Assembly: GCA_027943335.1 (NCBI GenBank) | Contig: BSBK01008421.1 | Location: 37,444-101,443 of the forward strand | DNA: 64,000 nt | Direction: 5' to 3' | Origin: Chamaecyparis obtusa | Taxonomy: Eukaryota > Streptophyta > Pinopsida > Cupressales > Cupressaceae | Shown here: one piece after another, positions 1-12,166 of the stretch | Layout of the letters: the number at the start of each line of letters is the position of its first letter | Numbering within the stretch: position 1 is the first letter of the stretch | Made by a program: the position numbers and the translations under genes | Notes under the pieces: model-generated | The model's input: only the letters and a program-made list of their open reading frames with translations | What the model was told of the DNA's origin: nothing | Database searches by the model: none

Positions 1-42
1 GCCAATACCAAATGACACTTGAATGCCCCGCAAGAGGACTAA

Positions 43-774
43 ATGAAATACTTTGGCAATATCTTGACTAGACCGGTAGAACCCAAAATATCATATTTTT
101 TGTGGAAACTCACCCTACATAAGTTTCCCTTCAATAAACTGAGAGGTGACCCCAACATTTGCACTATTTGTAGACACCTTGAATCTGTTTTACATGTCTT
201 TTTTGAATGTTTCTTTACTTTAGAATTCTGGAAGATGTTTGGCCTTACATTCAATGTTTATTTCAATGTTGTAAATGTTATCTCATGGCAAGTTAACAAC
301 GACAAATTTTGTAACACTTTTTGGGTTATTTTATCTTCTGTTATATTATGGATTGTTTGGAAGGATCAGAATAATGATGCGCTTGCAAGGAAGGGCATAA
401 ACCTTACTGAGTCTCTCTAAAGACTCATCTACCTTGATGTTGCATTGTAGGTCACTGCTATTATTAAGATGAAAGCGAACAAATTTCTCCAAATTCTGAG
501 GGATGAAAAATCTCCCATTGACAAAGGAGAGATTGCATATGGGTACACCACTATGAAATCCAATGGAGAATTCGAAGTCACCCTTCTTGAATTCATCCAG
601 CAACTGAAACTGACTAATAATTGGAAATATTTGGCTAAGAAACCAGAGTGTAAGCATGACCTGAGCTTCAAATCACATGAGATCATTGGCTACAACTCAG
701 TATCTCCTGACTCTAATGAAGAGGACACATATCAGGGTCCTAATGATCTTGATGATCATTATTTACATATATAG
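43..774 (+). pseudogene. LINE ORF2 C-terminal remnant with zf-RVT domain
   Basis: This is the 3' part of a non-LTR retrotransposon ORF2, cut off by the window start. Residues 18-65 of the first reading block show the reverse-transcriptase zinc-binding pattern: an ISYFLWKL start, then CTICRHLES and a VFFECFF segment ending in FW. An in-frame TAA follows at about 418, a TAG at about 448, and the same frame then continues to 774 with an acidic tail I do not recognise. No RNase H domain follows, unlike the LINE at 56078-63206. The zf-RVT assignment is a motif match by eye. The piece is non-functional. Confidence 0.7.
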
Positions 775-943
775 TTTAAATTATTCTGATTATTTTTTTT
801 GTATATGCCAACATGTATTAATGGCTGATGTAGTTTAATACAGTTACTTAATAGTGGCGTTGTTGAAACTGCTACTCTTCTTATACACTTTCGATGATGT
901 AATTCCTTTTTTGTTATTAATATATATGTAATATAAAAAAAAT
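775..943 (+). mobile_element. 3' end of the LINE remnant with short A-rich tail
   Basis: This AT-rich 3' untranslated stretch ends in a run of eight A at about 936-943, which is the expected 3' terminus of a LINE copy. No target duplication can be checked because the 5' end lies outside the window. Confidence 0.45.
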
Positions 944-1386
944 GCAAAGAAGAGACCCCTATTAAAAATCTGAGAAATTTCCAAAAATGTAAAAATTTTA
1001 GAAATATTTCTTAATGTGTTCCCTAGATATCTAATTTATCAAAATAGACCAATTTTCAAAGATTGAATTTTTGAGCTACTTTTTTTCATCGAGATTAAAA
1101 ACACAAAGAACATACCCCCTATAGAATTCGTAGATCTTTCTAAAAATGTGAATTTTTCCAAAACATTCTCTCATTTGCGACCAAAAATTAATTTTCATGA
1201 AAATTAATAAGAAAATTATATTTCACAGATAAATGATTAGAAAAAATGATTTTTGGCTTGAGACATATTTGGATCATCCCACACCTACAAAAAACATTTC
1301 ATGGAAAAATTCTAAGTTGTTTGTAAGATATGATCAAATCTTTCAAAACCATAAGGTTTTGTCTTCAACTCAATCTGTACAAGGAG
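944..1386. other. intergenic, no gene seen
   Basis: This is AT-rich sequence with frequent stops in all frames. It is the left flank of the Copia-like insertion and ends in the target duplication AGGAG at 1382-1386. It joins naturally to the sequence after 5060, so both sides were one locus before that insertion. Confidence 0.6.
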
Positions 1387-1679
1387 TGTAGGATTTGACA
1401 AACATGCAAATCCACAGACCCCGAATACACCTGCATGCAAGAACCTGATACAAAGTAGAAGCACAAAGATGAAAAAGCAGAACTCAGATGTTCACTCAAA
1501 ATGTGAGAGCAAAATTATCAACTGAATTGAAAAAAATAATTACAAAGTTCAACCTTAAAAAGGTGAATGAAACCCTAAAAGGGAAATACTAGGTTGCACA
1601 TTATTAATTAAGAATTAATTAATAATGCACCTAAGAGACGCTTAAGCAACTAGAGTAAAAAGGAAATAATAATCTAACA
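1387..1679 (-). repeat. 3' LTR of the gag-protease element
   Basis: This 293-bp direct repeat starts TG and ends CA on the plus strand. It includes an inverted AT-rich stretch around TTAATTAAGAATTAATTAA. It pairs with 4763-5055. Confidence 0.92.
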
Positions 1680-1690
1680 CCCCCCCTTAA
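1680..1690 (-). promoter_or_regulatory. polypurine tract
   Basis: Immediately inside the 3' LTR the minus strand reads CTTAAGGGGGGG, the position and composition of the plus-strand primer for an LTR element. This fixes the element's orientation as minus. Confidence 0.75.
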
Positions 1691-1877
1691 GCTGAACGCA
1701 GGGAGAAAGCAGACCTAGCAAGACTAAGAAAGCAAGAAATGGGTCCCGGCAACAAGGCCTGATCAGGTACCCAGTACAAGGAAATCTCTGTAAACCGGAG
1801 ACAAAGGAGAAAACCCAGTGGGAAAAACCCCTCTCCAAAAAGAGATATAAAAGAAAGCAAAGACAAAAGGCATGACT

Positions 1878-3736
1878 TCAAGAGACTCTCTCAAAGCCAG
1901 TAGTACAATGCGTGCTGCTAACCCCCCCCGAGAGAGAGGGTCGATGCTCCAAAGCCCCCCAGAATGAAAGAACCCCTGGAGCAATGAGCAAACCACTGTG
2001 ACTCCAATGCAGAGGAGTGAAGGTCAGTGGGTGCTGAAGAGGTGACCTCGAAGGATGAGGTGTCACTGGAAGGCTGAGCTGATGCTCAAATGTGAAGACA
2101 CGAGGATCCTGAAAGGGAATCCCCAATGCAAGTGGTATGACAGGTGTGCTGACACTGTCATGAGAGAGGAGATGAGTGTCCTCTGAAGAATCCTCAACAA
2201 CTGCACCTGGTGGCTTGATGAATGGAGCTGGAGGATCAAGCAGTGCTGAAGAAGAATCCGGCTGAAGAGAAAAGTACTCCTCAGGATGTGGTGTAGCAGT
2301 CACAACACGGGTCTCAGGAACAACACAGAGGTTCAAGCTACCTGACTACACCACATGATGCTCTCGTGAAAGAGGAGAGCTGAGCTCCGACAATGGAGAT
2401 GGTGGACCAAAATGAGAAAAGATGTAGAGACGGGAGGAATGATCAATTGTCCCTGTAGCAATAATGCCTCCTGTCACACTATCCCTGATGAAGGCTGAAT
2501 CGGCCGTGAACTCAACTGTCTTCCCTGACCCACTGCGAGTAATCTGATAAATGGAGAGAAGGTTTGCAGAGAGAGATGGAACATACAATACATCATTGAA
2601 TGTGCCATCCTGAATGCTGACTGAACCTGTCCCACAGACTGTCTGTACAGTGTTATTCCCCATGAGAATATGAGGAATAGGAGAAGTCTCAAAAGAAGAA
2701 AACAACTCCTGAGAAGATGCCATATGGTGAGAAGCACCGGAATCCAGTATCCAAGGGACCTGTAAAGGGGATGCAACAGATGCCCGAATGCATGACCCTG
2801 TCCAAAATCCTGTCCAGATGTCGAAGAAGATGCAGACGACTGAAAAGCAGACCCCTGTGAGGTGGAAGAGGATGGAGAGGAAATAGTGCTCTTCTGAAGG
2901 AGAGCTTGCAAATCTGCAATCTGTTTCTCATAACCATCACATCTCTTCTGAAAACACTGTGACTCATCATGGTTCCTCTTCTGACAATAGGAACATGTGG
3001 GGATCTGAGTCTTCTGATTCTCCTTCTTAGAAGAAGATGGTGTGTCAGTAGAGTGCTGAGAGGAGGAGTCAGATATCTGCTTTGGCTTCGGCTTCTGTGT
3101 GTCCTAAGATGACTTGGCAAGCAATGCCTGTGACTGTGAACCTGCAAGTGAATCCATCTGAGTGATCTTGGACTGCTCACGAGTCAACCTGTCACAGAAA
3201 TTCTCAAAAGAGGGCATAACATGTCTGGTACCCAAAGCATCCATGGTGGAGTAGAAAGTGGAAGAAAAGATCTGGTACTATCCTCGCAACTTTGAGAGTA
3301 TCAAATAGATACACTCATCATCTGTCTTGATTTTTCCACATCCCTGCAAAACTGTACGCAAAGATTTGAACTTCATCAAGAAGTCCTCTATAGTGGGGAA
3401 ATCAGAAGGAGTCAAAGAGGTCAACTCTGCATCAATCTGAAGCTTCCAGAATTCGTTGACTGTACCAAACAAGGTTGAAAACTTGCTCCAAATAGCCCTA
3501 GGAGTGGTCAAACCTTCCAGGTGAAATAAGAGACTGTCAGAGATGTTCAGTGCAATCAAACCCATGGCTTCATCCATTTTGTTCCTGTGCTGAAGAACCT
3601 CAAAGGGACGCTGCAGGATAGGTTGGTGTTCATCCAGACATGACCATAAGCCACGTGACATGAGCAGCCTGGTCATGTGTGCTTTCCATGTGTGGTAATT
3701 GTGCGGTGTTAGCCGGGCCACAGAGGGATCCGACAT
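1878..3736 (-). pseudogene. gag-protease gene of the non-autonomous Copia-like element
   Basis: The gag part starts at ATG 3736 (MSDPSVARLTPHNYHTWKAH), a typical Copia gag start. It runs through a UBN2-like body to a CCHC zinc knuckle, CSYCQKRNHDESQC, near 2950-2990. The protease motif WILDSGASHHMA lies at about 2722-2756, with catalytic DSGA at 2733-2744. Breaks: TAG at about 3275 and 3104, one frame change between knuckle and protease near 2775, and TAG near 2343. After the protease the frame continues as a proline- and serine-rich stretch to 1878 without integrase or reverse transcriptase. The active-site triad is intact although the frame is not. The family call is confident; present function is unlikely. 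Confidence 0.8.
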
Positions 3737-4224
3737 TGAGAGAAGAAGAAGATAGAAGTAGAAGGGTCTGTTCTGAAGTAAATTACAGAAAGGAAATGCA
3801 CCCCCTCACAAAGTAGGATTCTAACCCCCGTACAGCAAGTAATCAACCACTGAAAGTATAAAAAAACTAGAGAAAAACCTAGAATGCCGGATGCAGAGTA
3901 GGAGGGAAAATGAAGCCTTTACTTTGACGCTAAAAAAGAGAACTCAAATGGCTGAATCAGCAAACCAAACCAGCATCATTGCGTCCATCTCGGAAAGACC
4001 TTTCCGGCGATATATCATATGTTGATTTTTGATTCCGTATGAGCCCTGTAGGAGCAAAAAAGCCCAAGTACCCCCAAAATGCAAGCTCTCTGGAAAAAAC
4101 CAGGGACGGCAAAAAAGTTGACGGCCGTATGACCGTCACGGGCCTGTCACTGACGTCAGCATGACATCATCCCGAAAAAGTTTAAAGCTGCCAGAAAAAT
4201 TTTAAAAATCGCCGAAAAAAAAAA

Positions 4225-4450
4225 TCCGGCAGATGACGTCACCTGTGTCTGCCTCGGGTGGCGGGCCGGTGGCCGAAAAGTGGCTCCACGGCTGCGGTGG
4301 CGCCCGGGCGGAGCGGGGGTGGGCCCTGGGCGGAGCGCGGGCGGTGGCCGGGCGGTGGCTGGCCGCGGCGGCGCGGCGGGGGCGCGCTGGCGGTGCGCTG
4401 CCCGGCAGCCGCTGCGGGTGGCGCGTTGGCGGTGCGCTGGCGGCGCGCCA
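4225..4450. other. GC-rich island in the 5' leader of the gag-protease element
   Basis: About 220 bases are built almost wholly of G and C, with many CGG, GGC and GCGCGC steps, inside an otherwise AT-rich element and locus. The stretch lies between the 5' LTR/PBS and gag, in the untranslated leader. It is open in several frames, but the predicted peptides are arginine/glycine/alanine repeats typical of GC composition rather than protein. It could fold strongly as RNA. Confidence 0.7.
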
Positions 4451-4750
4451 TTTTTTTAAAAAAAAACCTTTTTTTTTTACGTTTTTCGAGAATTTTTCTT
4501 GATTTTCGAGCCGTACGACCCTGGTAGGGCAAATTTTTTTTCCCTGTGGTCACGGGGGCCAAACTGAGTCGAGTTTTATATGATTTCGACTCTCCCAGAC
4601 CTTCTGAACGCAATGGCGGAGTCCGTTTCTGCTCAATCTACTCCAGAAGATCGTGCCTCCTTCAAAGTGACAGAAAACCCTAGAAACAAGCTGTGGCTGT
4701 CGTCTTCGAATCGTGGCTTCAAAAAACTTTGATCAGGCAGCAACAGGGCG

Positions 4751-4762
4751 GCTCTGATACCA
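4751..4762 (-). promoter_or_regulatory. primer-binding site (initiator Met tRNA type)
   Basis: On the minus strand, directly after the 5' LTR, the sequence reads TGGTATCAGAGC. This is the common plant Copia primer site complementary to the 3' end of initiator methionine tRNA. Confidence 0.9.
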
Positions 4763-5055
4763 TGTAGGATTTGACAAACATGCAAATCCACAGACCCCGA
4801 ATACACCTACATGCAAGAACCTGATACAAAGTAAAAGCACAAAGATGAAAAAGCAGAACTCAGATGTTCACTCAAAATGTGAGAGCAAAATTATCAACTG
4901 AATTAAAAAAAATAATTACAAAGTTCAACCTTAAAAAGGTGAATGAAACCCTAAAAGGGAAATACTAGGTTGCACATTATTAATTAAGAATTAATTAATA
5001 ATGCACCTAAGAGACGCTTAAGCAACTAGAGTAAAAAGGAAATAATACTCTAACA
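4763..5055 (-). repeat. 5' LTR of the gag-protease element
   Basis: This 293-bp LTR has the same length as the 3' copy. I count four substitutions, three of them G/A transitions, about 1.4 percent divergence. Confidence 0.92.
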
Positions 5056-5060
5056 AGGAG

Positions 5061-5870
5061 TAGCCTTGAAAAACTTGAATGAAACACCAATACAAGGTTA
5101 GAAAGATCTTTAAAAGTGCAGATCTAATAAAGATGTGGGTCCCACTAGGCATGCCAAAATGTATGCAATGAAAATCCCTAACAACTGCACCACAAATCAA
5201 AGAATGAAAATACAAGAAATGTGAAACATTTAAGTTAGAATAAGATGCTAAATAACTTGCAATGCAACCAAATTTTCACTACAACCTCTGATGAGCTAAA
5301 ACAAGGGCACCCAATGAACCTTTTTTGACTTTCTCTTAGAGATTTTTGTAGGTGTGCTCTCCCAACACAATAAAATAAATCCCACTATGATTGTTGAGTG
5401 AAGGATTGAGAACAAGTATGAGGAACTTGCCCCAATCTTCACAAAATGATGATGCAAAATGCAATATCTATGCTAAAGAATGCAAATACAAGAGTTTAAC
5501 AAACTAGATGAAAATGATAACAACTAGATAATATCTATTTCTAAAAAATGAAAGTGCAAGAGATACAACTAGTTAAGAGGAAAATAAAAATCTAAGATAA
5601 GAATGCAAGATTGAAACAAAACTAGATTCATTCCATTATCTAACTTTTTATATTAAGATTATCTAATAGATGCAATAAGATACAATACAATGACTAAGTT
5701 CAAATGAGGAGTGAGGCCTCCTTTTTTATAGAAATTGAATAGGATTGGATGAAGGATATTAAGAGGAAAAATAATAGATGGCCAAGATTAAGAGGCTAAA
5801 GGGAAGTGCCTAAGATGAAGAGACAAAATGAATGAGCAGCTAGGATTAAGAGGAAAAACATGCAAAATTC
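5061..5870. other. intergenic, no gene seen
   Basis: This is AT-rich and A-rich sequence, interrupted in all frames, between two LTR insertions. It may be part of an older LTR or leader, but I see no boundary that proves it. Confidence 0.5.
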
Positions 5871-5875
5871 AAACT

Positions 5876-7170
5876 TGTTGGAATGGAGAGATAAGGTACT
5901 AAGAGGGGAGGGGTGAATCAATGCCCTAACAAACTTTTAACTTTAAATTCAATCTGCAAATAGTAGTAAGCTAGTCTATCCAACTGAATCCATTGTATGC
6001 AACATTCATTCAATTAACTTGCAAATGTAAATTGCATGAAAACAAATAATAATTCAATCACATAACATGTATTTTGGTTATGCAGAAACCCTTGTTAGAA
6101 GGTAAAAAATACGGTGGGGATGACACCCACAAATTCTTCACTACTGTAGATAATAAAGTATGCCGGTTAAGGATACAAGTTGTGATCACTTCTGATGATC
6201 TTACCCTATTAGGAGTAACAACAAGATCAACTAGATCTACCTGGTTAAAGGATTTTAACAACACTACTTGAGTGTGTACTTGGTTAAGAAATTTACAACA
6301 AGACAGTTAGGTCTACTCTGTTAAGAGATTTTACTAACTCTATTACAATGATTAGAGAATAACAGAAAGTATCTGTAATTGACAACTTAACTTTGTCTGA
6401 ATCAGATCTATGAAGTATCAAGTATATATTACCTCAATGTGTAGATATCTTTCCTCTGTACTGCTCGGTAGCCTTGACTGATTCTGAATAAACTGAATAT
6501 CTCTGATTACTACTCAACCTTGTCTAAAAACTAATGTCTTGAAGATGGCTACTTGCTTCAAGATCTCCTTCTTGTCCTTCACATACATGTGTCAAAATGA
6601 CATGAATTACAAATATATAGCATACTGCTATGATTTTTCATGACCACCTAACCTAATTAGGTTTACATCATCTTAGGAAAACCCTAAGATCTACGGTATA
6701 CAAAAATAACCTAGATATAACAATTACATAGAGATCATCATCACATTTAATGATTACATCTACAATAAAAGATCCTCGATCTTGATAAAATATTTTTTGA
6801 TTCTGTTGTAACCGTTTGCATAGATAAATGTGCCAAAATAGATTACTATGTCATTTCTGGGATTCTTGGTAAACACTATCAATACTTCTCGATGAATACA
6901 TTGGTGCTCGATGTCCAGTCTGCTCGGTGTTTACTGACGCTCGGTATCGGTATACACTGATGCTCAGTAATACTGCTCTAGTGCCTGGTTAAACATGTTT
7001 CCATTTAGCTCTCGGTACTGCCTTATGAATACTCAGTATGAAGGCTTGTTTGTCTAACTGACTAGCATAGTGTAGCATGTAGTTCTTCCTTTTACCAACT
7101 GACCAACATAGATAACCGACTAATCTACTTTAATACTAATGAAAACACTTAATGCTTCATAGAGATAACA
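5876..7170 (-). mobile_element. solo LTR, Copia type
   Basis: This 1295-bp segment begins TGTTGGAATGG and ends GAGATAACA. It is flanked by a perfect 5-bp target duplication AAACT (5871-5875 and 7171-7175). Its start resembles the reverse complement of the U5 end of the Copia LTR at 34106-35401: a purine-rich run then GTGAATCA, and further in GGTGGGGATGACACCCAC against CGGTGGGAATTAGCACCCAC in the related copy at 37170. No internal region or second LTR is present, so it is the product of LTR-LTR recombination. Confidence 0.85.
6450..7045. repeat. array of GCTCGGT-type motifs in the solo LTR U3
   Basis: The heptamer GCTCGGT and one-base variants (CTCGATG, GCTCAGT, TCTCGGT) recur about nine times, densest at 6880-7040. 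In the minus orientation this is the U3 half of the LTR, where enhancer arrays usually sit. Confidence 0.5.
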
Positions 7171-7469
7171 AAACTTCACTTTTAGAGGGAAAGAGGAATT
7201 TGAAATGATTGGAGGAGAAAAAGGATGGAGAGGTGGCTACCTTGGAAAAGGTGATTGTGCACATGATTAGAGGTAATCCACCTTTTAATCAAGATTAGAG
7301 GAATATTAGCAAAAGGGAAGATTATAAAAAAAGGAAAAGAGGATTAAATTAAAATAATTTTAATTTAATCAAGGTTTAGAAGAACTTTAGGCTAGTGGAG
7401 AAATAAAATAAATAAAATTTATTTTATATTAAGAAATGGAGGGATATATATTAAATTAAATTTAATATA

Positions 7470-7692
7470 TTATAGTATTTAAATAAAATTTAAATACAAA
7501 GGAAAAATGACTTTATTTAATTAAAGTAAATTTAATTAACTAAATAGAAGAATATAAGATTATAGTCAATTAATAAAATATTATAGTATTTAAATAAAAT
7601 TTAAATACAAAGGAAAAATGATTTTATTTAATTAAAGTAATTTTAATTAAATAAATAGAAGAATATAATGATTATAGTCAATTAATAAAATC
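7470..7692. repeat. tandem duplication, two copies of about 111 bp
   Basis: The block beginning TTATAGTATTTAAATAAAAT at 7470 repeats from 7581 with a few substitutions. It is extremely AT-rich and has no coding content. Confidence 0.85.
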
Positions 7693-10600
7693 AACTATAA
7701 TGTTAAGGACAAATATTATTAAAAACTAATATTAGAATGCGAATAGACAGTTTTAGGTGTCTACACCAAGTATGAAGTTGTAGATGAGGGAGAGAAATCT
7801 CTACTAGTTTGTGTATCTAAAGAGGCTTTCATTCACACCCATCTCAAGGAAGTAGATCAATTTGTATTCATGCTTGGAGTTGCATTGCACCAACTGGTAA
7901 GGTGTCTCTTGTTTTTATATTTTATTTTAGTTGTCCATAATCATGTAGGACATACTAAGCTGACAAGGTAAGGGAGTTATTTAAAAATCTATTGAATAGT
8001 TTTGTTTAACCAAGATTAAAACTCTTGGTTAGTGTAGAGTAGAGTTGTTTCAATTCAAATAAGTGCTTGGCATAGTAGCTACAGTTGTGTTTCAGTTCAA
8101 TTTTTCTTTTCCTAGGTGCTTGTGCACAGTTAGTGTTAGTTGTTAGTAGGAAAAATAACTTGAATGGCATTGTTGTCACACATTCTACCCCGTTTGAACA
8201 TATATTTATCATCCATAGCAATAATGGGAGTATGATACAAATGATTAACATCAATTAAGGATAAATAGAGGATGTTTCAGAAGTGATTTTCAGCAGGTGA
8301 GCATTGTTGTTTGGTTTTCTTTGTTTTGGCTTATGTTTCAATTTTGGCTTGAATGAGTTTTTCTACAACATCTCATTGAAGAAGATATGTATCATTAATT
8401 ATAGGAACCATTGGGTTCATGTAGCTACCAATGAGTGTCTATTGCATTGGAATGCACCTCTATCACTACAGTTATTTTTTTTTAGTAAATTGAATTTTTG
8501 TTTGTGTTATAAGTTTTTAGACTCTATGCCCAATGAATAAGGACACTGGTCATGTGCTTAGCAAGAAAGCAACAAGTAGAAGCTGCCAGAAATGTTACAC
8601 ATTTTCAAACAAAGTTCAATTGGTAATGTTTATTTGGATATTGGTTATCAATTCAAGTTAACCATTTGATTCTTTACATCAAATAGAATTGTGTCTATGT
8701 ATACCATGAATTTTGTTTTGCTTCATCAAGCTTAAGAGTAGTAAAGAAAGAGAGTACATAAGTGATACATTTTTGTTCTATTTCATGACAAAGGCTTTGT
8801 TTCATCATAATGATAAAGAAGTATGCACATGAGAGATACAATTTGCAAAATGCTTTATTTCTATTGAAAATTGAAAGAAGTAACAGGAGGTCCACACAGG
8901 TCATGGACATAGCCAATCCAGTACAACATGATAAGCATGATGAAATTCAAATGGCATGAAGGAAAAAAGGCAAGTAGAAGAGTACATATCCATCATTTCC
9001 AGGAATGGTTGATGACTTGATCCTTGTTGTAGCTGACCCATCTCAATCCCAAGCTTTGAAGGTGCCCACAAGGAGTTGAAAAAATTTGTGAGAGCTTCAG
9101 ATATGGATCTTTCAAAATCCTTGCCACCAGAATAGTAACATACTCCTCATGACATGCAGAATTGGTTATGAACATGACATGTGCAGAAGTGAGAAGCATG
9201 GAAGAGAAGCACCACAAGTGGAAAAGAGACCCATCCTTTTTATTCTAAGATTGTTTGTTTCATGTATAGATACATGAATGAATATTCTAAGATATTGAAG
9301 GGACATGCACCATATGCGTGAAACCTTCTAGCTTATGTTGTAGATCCTTTGAATACTAAGAAGACTATTAAATGGACACAGTTTTATTTTGTGAAACCTT
9401 TTATTCTATCATCCACCAAGTTGTAGAAGTAAAAGACAATGAGCCATTAAAGGGACATGCAATTGTTTTATGAAACCTTTTGGTTCAATTAGACAAACAT
9501 TAACAAAGCAGAAAGTTGATGTCCTATGTGAAACATCAAAGAGAGATACACCAGATGAGGCATTCTTATATATTTCAGAAGCAAGAACTGATACATAATC
9601 ATATCACATGAACATTTGCATGAGGAGATACATATTCAAAATAAATTAGCTCATCATTCCATAGAAGAGCAAGCATTATGTGAGAGGAATCATCATGACA
9701 GTAAGGACACAAGATAAAAAGACAGTCTGAACTAACACTCACACTAGAAGATACTATAAATAATTAATTCTATCTGGTTATCTTTGCTACAAGAAGTGTT
9801 TACCTTGTCGTTTCAGCGATAGGAAGGTAGTTTTAGAATGTCACAAGGCTACATGATCACAGATGAATGGTATGGAGTAGAGAAATCAAGGAATTTAGCT
9901 ACCTGAATAGTAAAATGAATTCACTCAGGAAGGAAGATTATTGTTCCTATCGGATGACAAACAACATTGCAGAACTATAAGTTGTGTCACTACTACTACA
10001 ATGATAATATGAAGCCAATTCAACACTAAGGTAATTAAAAGGATATGTCCACTGCAAGTAAGAAAGGCTATGAAGTTGGATCATCATCAATATCAAGTAA
10101 TATGTAAGAGGAAGTCGACATCACAATAGGGCTACAATAGTCAATATAGAAAGGGAACTCATACAACATATATCAAAGACATACCCGTGTTTTCTTTTGC
10201 AAATAAAGAAGACCCATTTCCTATCAAAGAGTATACAGTCATCGTATGGTCTCAAAAGTGGGTTTGAAACCCTTGATTCAATAAATATATGGATTGTGAA
10301 TACATCAATGGCCACGGGAGCATTCACAGAAATGAAATGGAAAAGCACGCATACGACTGTCACAAAGAAGGTTTTCTTTCAAAATATTAAGCCACAAAAG
10401 AGAACCATGATATTGTATAGGAATTAAGAAAGATGAAAGGATGAGGAGCTCAAAATGTTCCCATACTTGTCGAGTTGTGAACTTAGAGTTATTCCTAAAA
10501 GCCTTTGTTACCCATTTGGTGTCAAATGTCAGATATCACATAAAGAAGATGCCATGCAAACCATTAGAACCCTCCAAAGACGACACAACAACAGAAACAT

Positions 10601-12158
10601 TATGGAAATGCAAATGACTAATTACAGTTTGTATTACCCTATTCACCGCAAACCATACATTTTTCCCTTTTACTTTTGAATGCCCTTTCAAGTCTGACAT
10701 GCATATTTTTATTATGGGTTGAGTTTACTACCCATATGGGCGGTGGTGTATTATGATCAATATTTTACACATTATTACTTCCCTATATTAGCACCTTATT
10801 ATTAATGATACTTATTGCATGATTCCCCATTGATCATGCAATAAATATCATTTGTCATAAAATGCAAAAATAGGCGAGATGGGGTAGTATTTTCTGCCAT
10901 AACATGAGTATGGGGTTATTTTTGTCAGTATTGTTAGCCCACCCCCATTTTTGTTGGAATGCTACTTCTAGTGGGTTGAATGTTTGATTTAGAGAATATT
11001 CTTCCATTTTTTGTTTCGTTTCCCATAATTTTGGGGTTTTAATGAGGATGTCAGTATTGACTCCTTCATGGGTTTTTTTTAAAGTTTAGGGTTAAAAGGT
11101 GATATGTAACCTTTTAGTTTTTTAAATTCTTTCTTTTCCTTCTATTGCATTCTTCTTGCAGAGGAGAGATGGTCTTGTAACTCAGTGACGATAATATAGT
11201 ATTTTGCAAATTGGCTCCTTCTTTTGAGATTTGAAGTGTTAAGTTTTAGCTATCTTGTCTAGCTTGATGAAGTAACATGTGCATTGGCATGAATTTGCTG
11301 TGATTTTGTCTAATTCCTTCATTTCTTGTTTAATGCAAGTGTTGTTATTAAACAAACATGTTTTAGTGCAGGTCATAAGTTGTGTGTGATTTAAGTTTAT
11401 CCTATTGTGAAGGTCTCCTACTCTTCCTTCTAGATTAGCTACAACACCTTCATTCAAATTTCTTATGCACTACATGCAGTTAGATAGGTGGTGAGGTCTA
11501 GCTTCCATTCTTGGTTTGTTGTGAGAAAGGATATGTAAAATGCAGTTTTGAATCTTTGGTGGATTGTTGTGTTAGCTTAGTTTTAGTTTCATGTACTTTC
11601 TTCCCCTTTCCCCTCTCAAGATTCAAGTTAAGTTTCAAAGAGAACCAACTCTCTTTGGAAGTCTATCCTCGCTATAGGTAACCCACGATCCTAGGATAGT
11701 CCCATTGTGTCAACATGTGAGTTGAATTCTATTTATCTCCTAGGTGCAACCCACTTGACAATAATAGTCTTAGTTATTTATATTTATTTTATCTTCTCCT
11801 CCTCTTTTACTTTTTTTTTTCTTCATGACAGAATAATGTTAATTTCATCTCATGAAATTTTTGTATAGATTTGATACTTAAGAAAAATCAAGAGACCAAA
11901 TCATAAAAAAAAATTGTGCATCCATTGAAGATCCAGATTTTAGATTATTGGACCAAACAATGAAGCAATATCCATAACAGTAAGAGGATAATCTATTTGA
12001 TGAATCCAATAATTAGTCTTTGGCTTTTCCCAATCTCAATAGAAAAGACTCAAACATGTTTGTTAGTCAAATTTGAATTGTAATAATTTATAGGTTTAAT
12101 TTATTGTAGTTTCTCTCAACATAACTCAACTCTTGTTTATAAACATGGGCTAGCATGA
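7693..12158. other. 4.5 kb intergenic, no gene supported
   Basis: Only short open frames occur here, none with a recognisable motif. Stretches near 7740-7765 (reverse of TGTAGACACC, a common Gypsy LTR start) and 10690-11790 have the feel of old LTR or leader sequence, but I find no paired repeat or target duplication. One clear inverted repeat lies at 10804-10852. Confidence 0.5.
10804..10852. repeat. short inverted repeat
   Basis: Twenty-base arms (10804-10823 and 10833-10852) pair with one mismatch around a 9-base loop. Each arm contains GCATGAT or its complement, a word also found in the hairpins at 20371-21476. Confidence 0.75.
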
Positions 12159-12166
12159 GTCATGAG

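Larger units (their letters stand above)
1387..5055 (-). mobile_element. non-autonomous Copia-like LTR element, gag-protease only (TR-GAG-like)
   Basis: This is a complete 3.67-kb minus-strand LTR retrotransposon. Two 293-bp LTRs (1387-1679 and 4763-5055) begin TGTAGGATTT and end CTAACA, and differ at four positions by my count. AGGAG flanks both sides (1382-1386 and 5056-5060). The primer-binding site complementary to initiator methionine tRNA abuts the 5' LTR, and a G-rich polypurine tract abuts the 3' LTR. The interior encodes gag and an aspartic protease only, with no integrase, reverse transcriptase or RNase H. It therefore needs an autonomous partner. This matches the published class of terminal-repeat elements with a GAG domain. 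Confidence 0.88.

Noticed and set aside
1878..2336. A separate protein after the protease of the gag-protease element
   Set aside because: It is in the same frame as the protease after a single TAG and is low-complexity Ser/Pro sequence. It is better treated as the tail of the gag-protease reading frame.
4233..4613. Open frames on both strands in the GC-rich island
   Set aside because: They are open only because stop codons are rare in GC-rich DNA. The peptides are low-complexity Arg/Gly/Ala and overlap in several frames.
8006..11457. Several 60-80 codon frames between 8.0 and 11.5 kb
   Set aside because: They are short, on both strands, without motifs, and at the density expected of AT-rich non-coding DNA.
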